DNA of 5,811 nt from Ktedonobacterales bacterium (GTDB lineage: Bacteria; Chloroflexota; Ktedonobacteria; Ktedonobacterales; JADMIN01). A model generated the notes under the pieces. It was not told the DNA's origin. It did no database searches and worked only from the letters and a program-made list of their open reading frames with translations. Shown one piece after another: positions 5,748 to 5,811 of the stretch (the stretch's first letter is position 1; every line of letters begins with the position of its first letter). Position numbers and translations under genes: made by a program. The stretch spans positions 1 to 5,811 of the forward strand of contig JAICKD010000252.1 of assembly GCA_025928125.1 (NCBI GenBank). The letters run 5' to 3'.

Positions 5748-5776
5748 ATTGAAGCAATCTCGCGCTGCATGGACAA
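5748..5776 (-). promoter_or_regulatory. Weak candidate promoter of the DUF6884-like gene
   Basis: On the minus strand TTGTCC (5776-5771), a 17-nt spacer, then TTCAAT (5753-5748); each hexamer matches 4 of 6 consensus bases. The -10 falls inside a perfect 10-bp palindrome TTCAATTGAA (5744-5753), which could be an operator overlapping the promoter. Confidence 0.3.
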
Positions 5777-5811
5777 TAGGATAACCCGAATTGGCCCACC
5801 ACAGTTACTCC

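Overview
The window (GC-rich, high fifties percent by eye) is a bacterial chromosomal segment with five confident protein genes and one less certain one. There are no RNA genes, CRISPR arrays or recognisable mobile elements. The protein set points to a Gram-positive-like or monoderm lineage: a decaprenyl-phosphate phosphoribosyltransferase-type UbiA enzyme, a PIG-V-like mannosyltransferase, a Soj-type ParA coupled to a small two-part protein, and a DUF6884-like protein. The style of the sequences suggests Chloroflexota, with Actinomycetota next. This is an inference from family resemblance, not from a marker gene.

Left half (1-3771), envelope glycan genes. The window opens inside a UbiA-family gene (+, ends 791), very probably decaprenyl-phosphate phosphoribosyltransferase, the first committed step toward the polyprenyl-phospho-arabinose donor. 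Facing it is a GT-C integral-membrane mannosyltransferase-like gene (-, 871-2118). A 309-bp divergent intergenic region separates that from a membrane acyltransferase-3 gene (+, TTG start 2428, ends 3771). The three are not one operon because their strands alternate. All are polytopic membrane proteins of the kind that build and decorate lipid-linked or surface glycans, so a shared role in an arabinose/mannose-containing, acylated envelope polymer is a reasonable hypothesis.

Right half (3785-5811), all on the minus strand. A parA-type ATPase gene (4224-5084) overlaps by 14 nt a 150-codon gene (3785-4237) where a ParB might be expected. The small product has a helical N-terminus, a basic Pro/Ala/Ser linker and a conserved-looking C-terminal helical domain. 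A good sigma70-like promoter lies just upstream of parA, and its spacer contains an uninterrupted run of eight C. Further upstream (5217-5681) is a DUF6884-like gene with a strong Shine-Dalgarno and a GC-only hairpin next to it. The final 130 bp hold only its leader and a weak promoter candidate.

No obviously new multi-gene system is visible. The best leads are the parA/small-protein pair, the homopolymer inside its promoter, and the variant DUF6884 protein.
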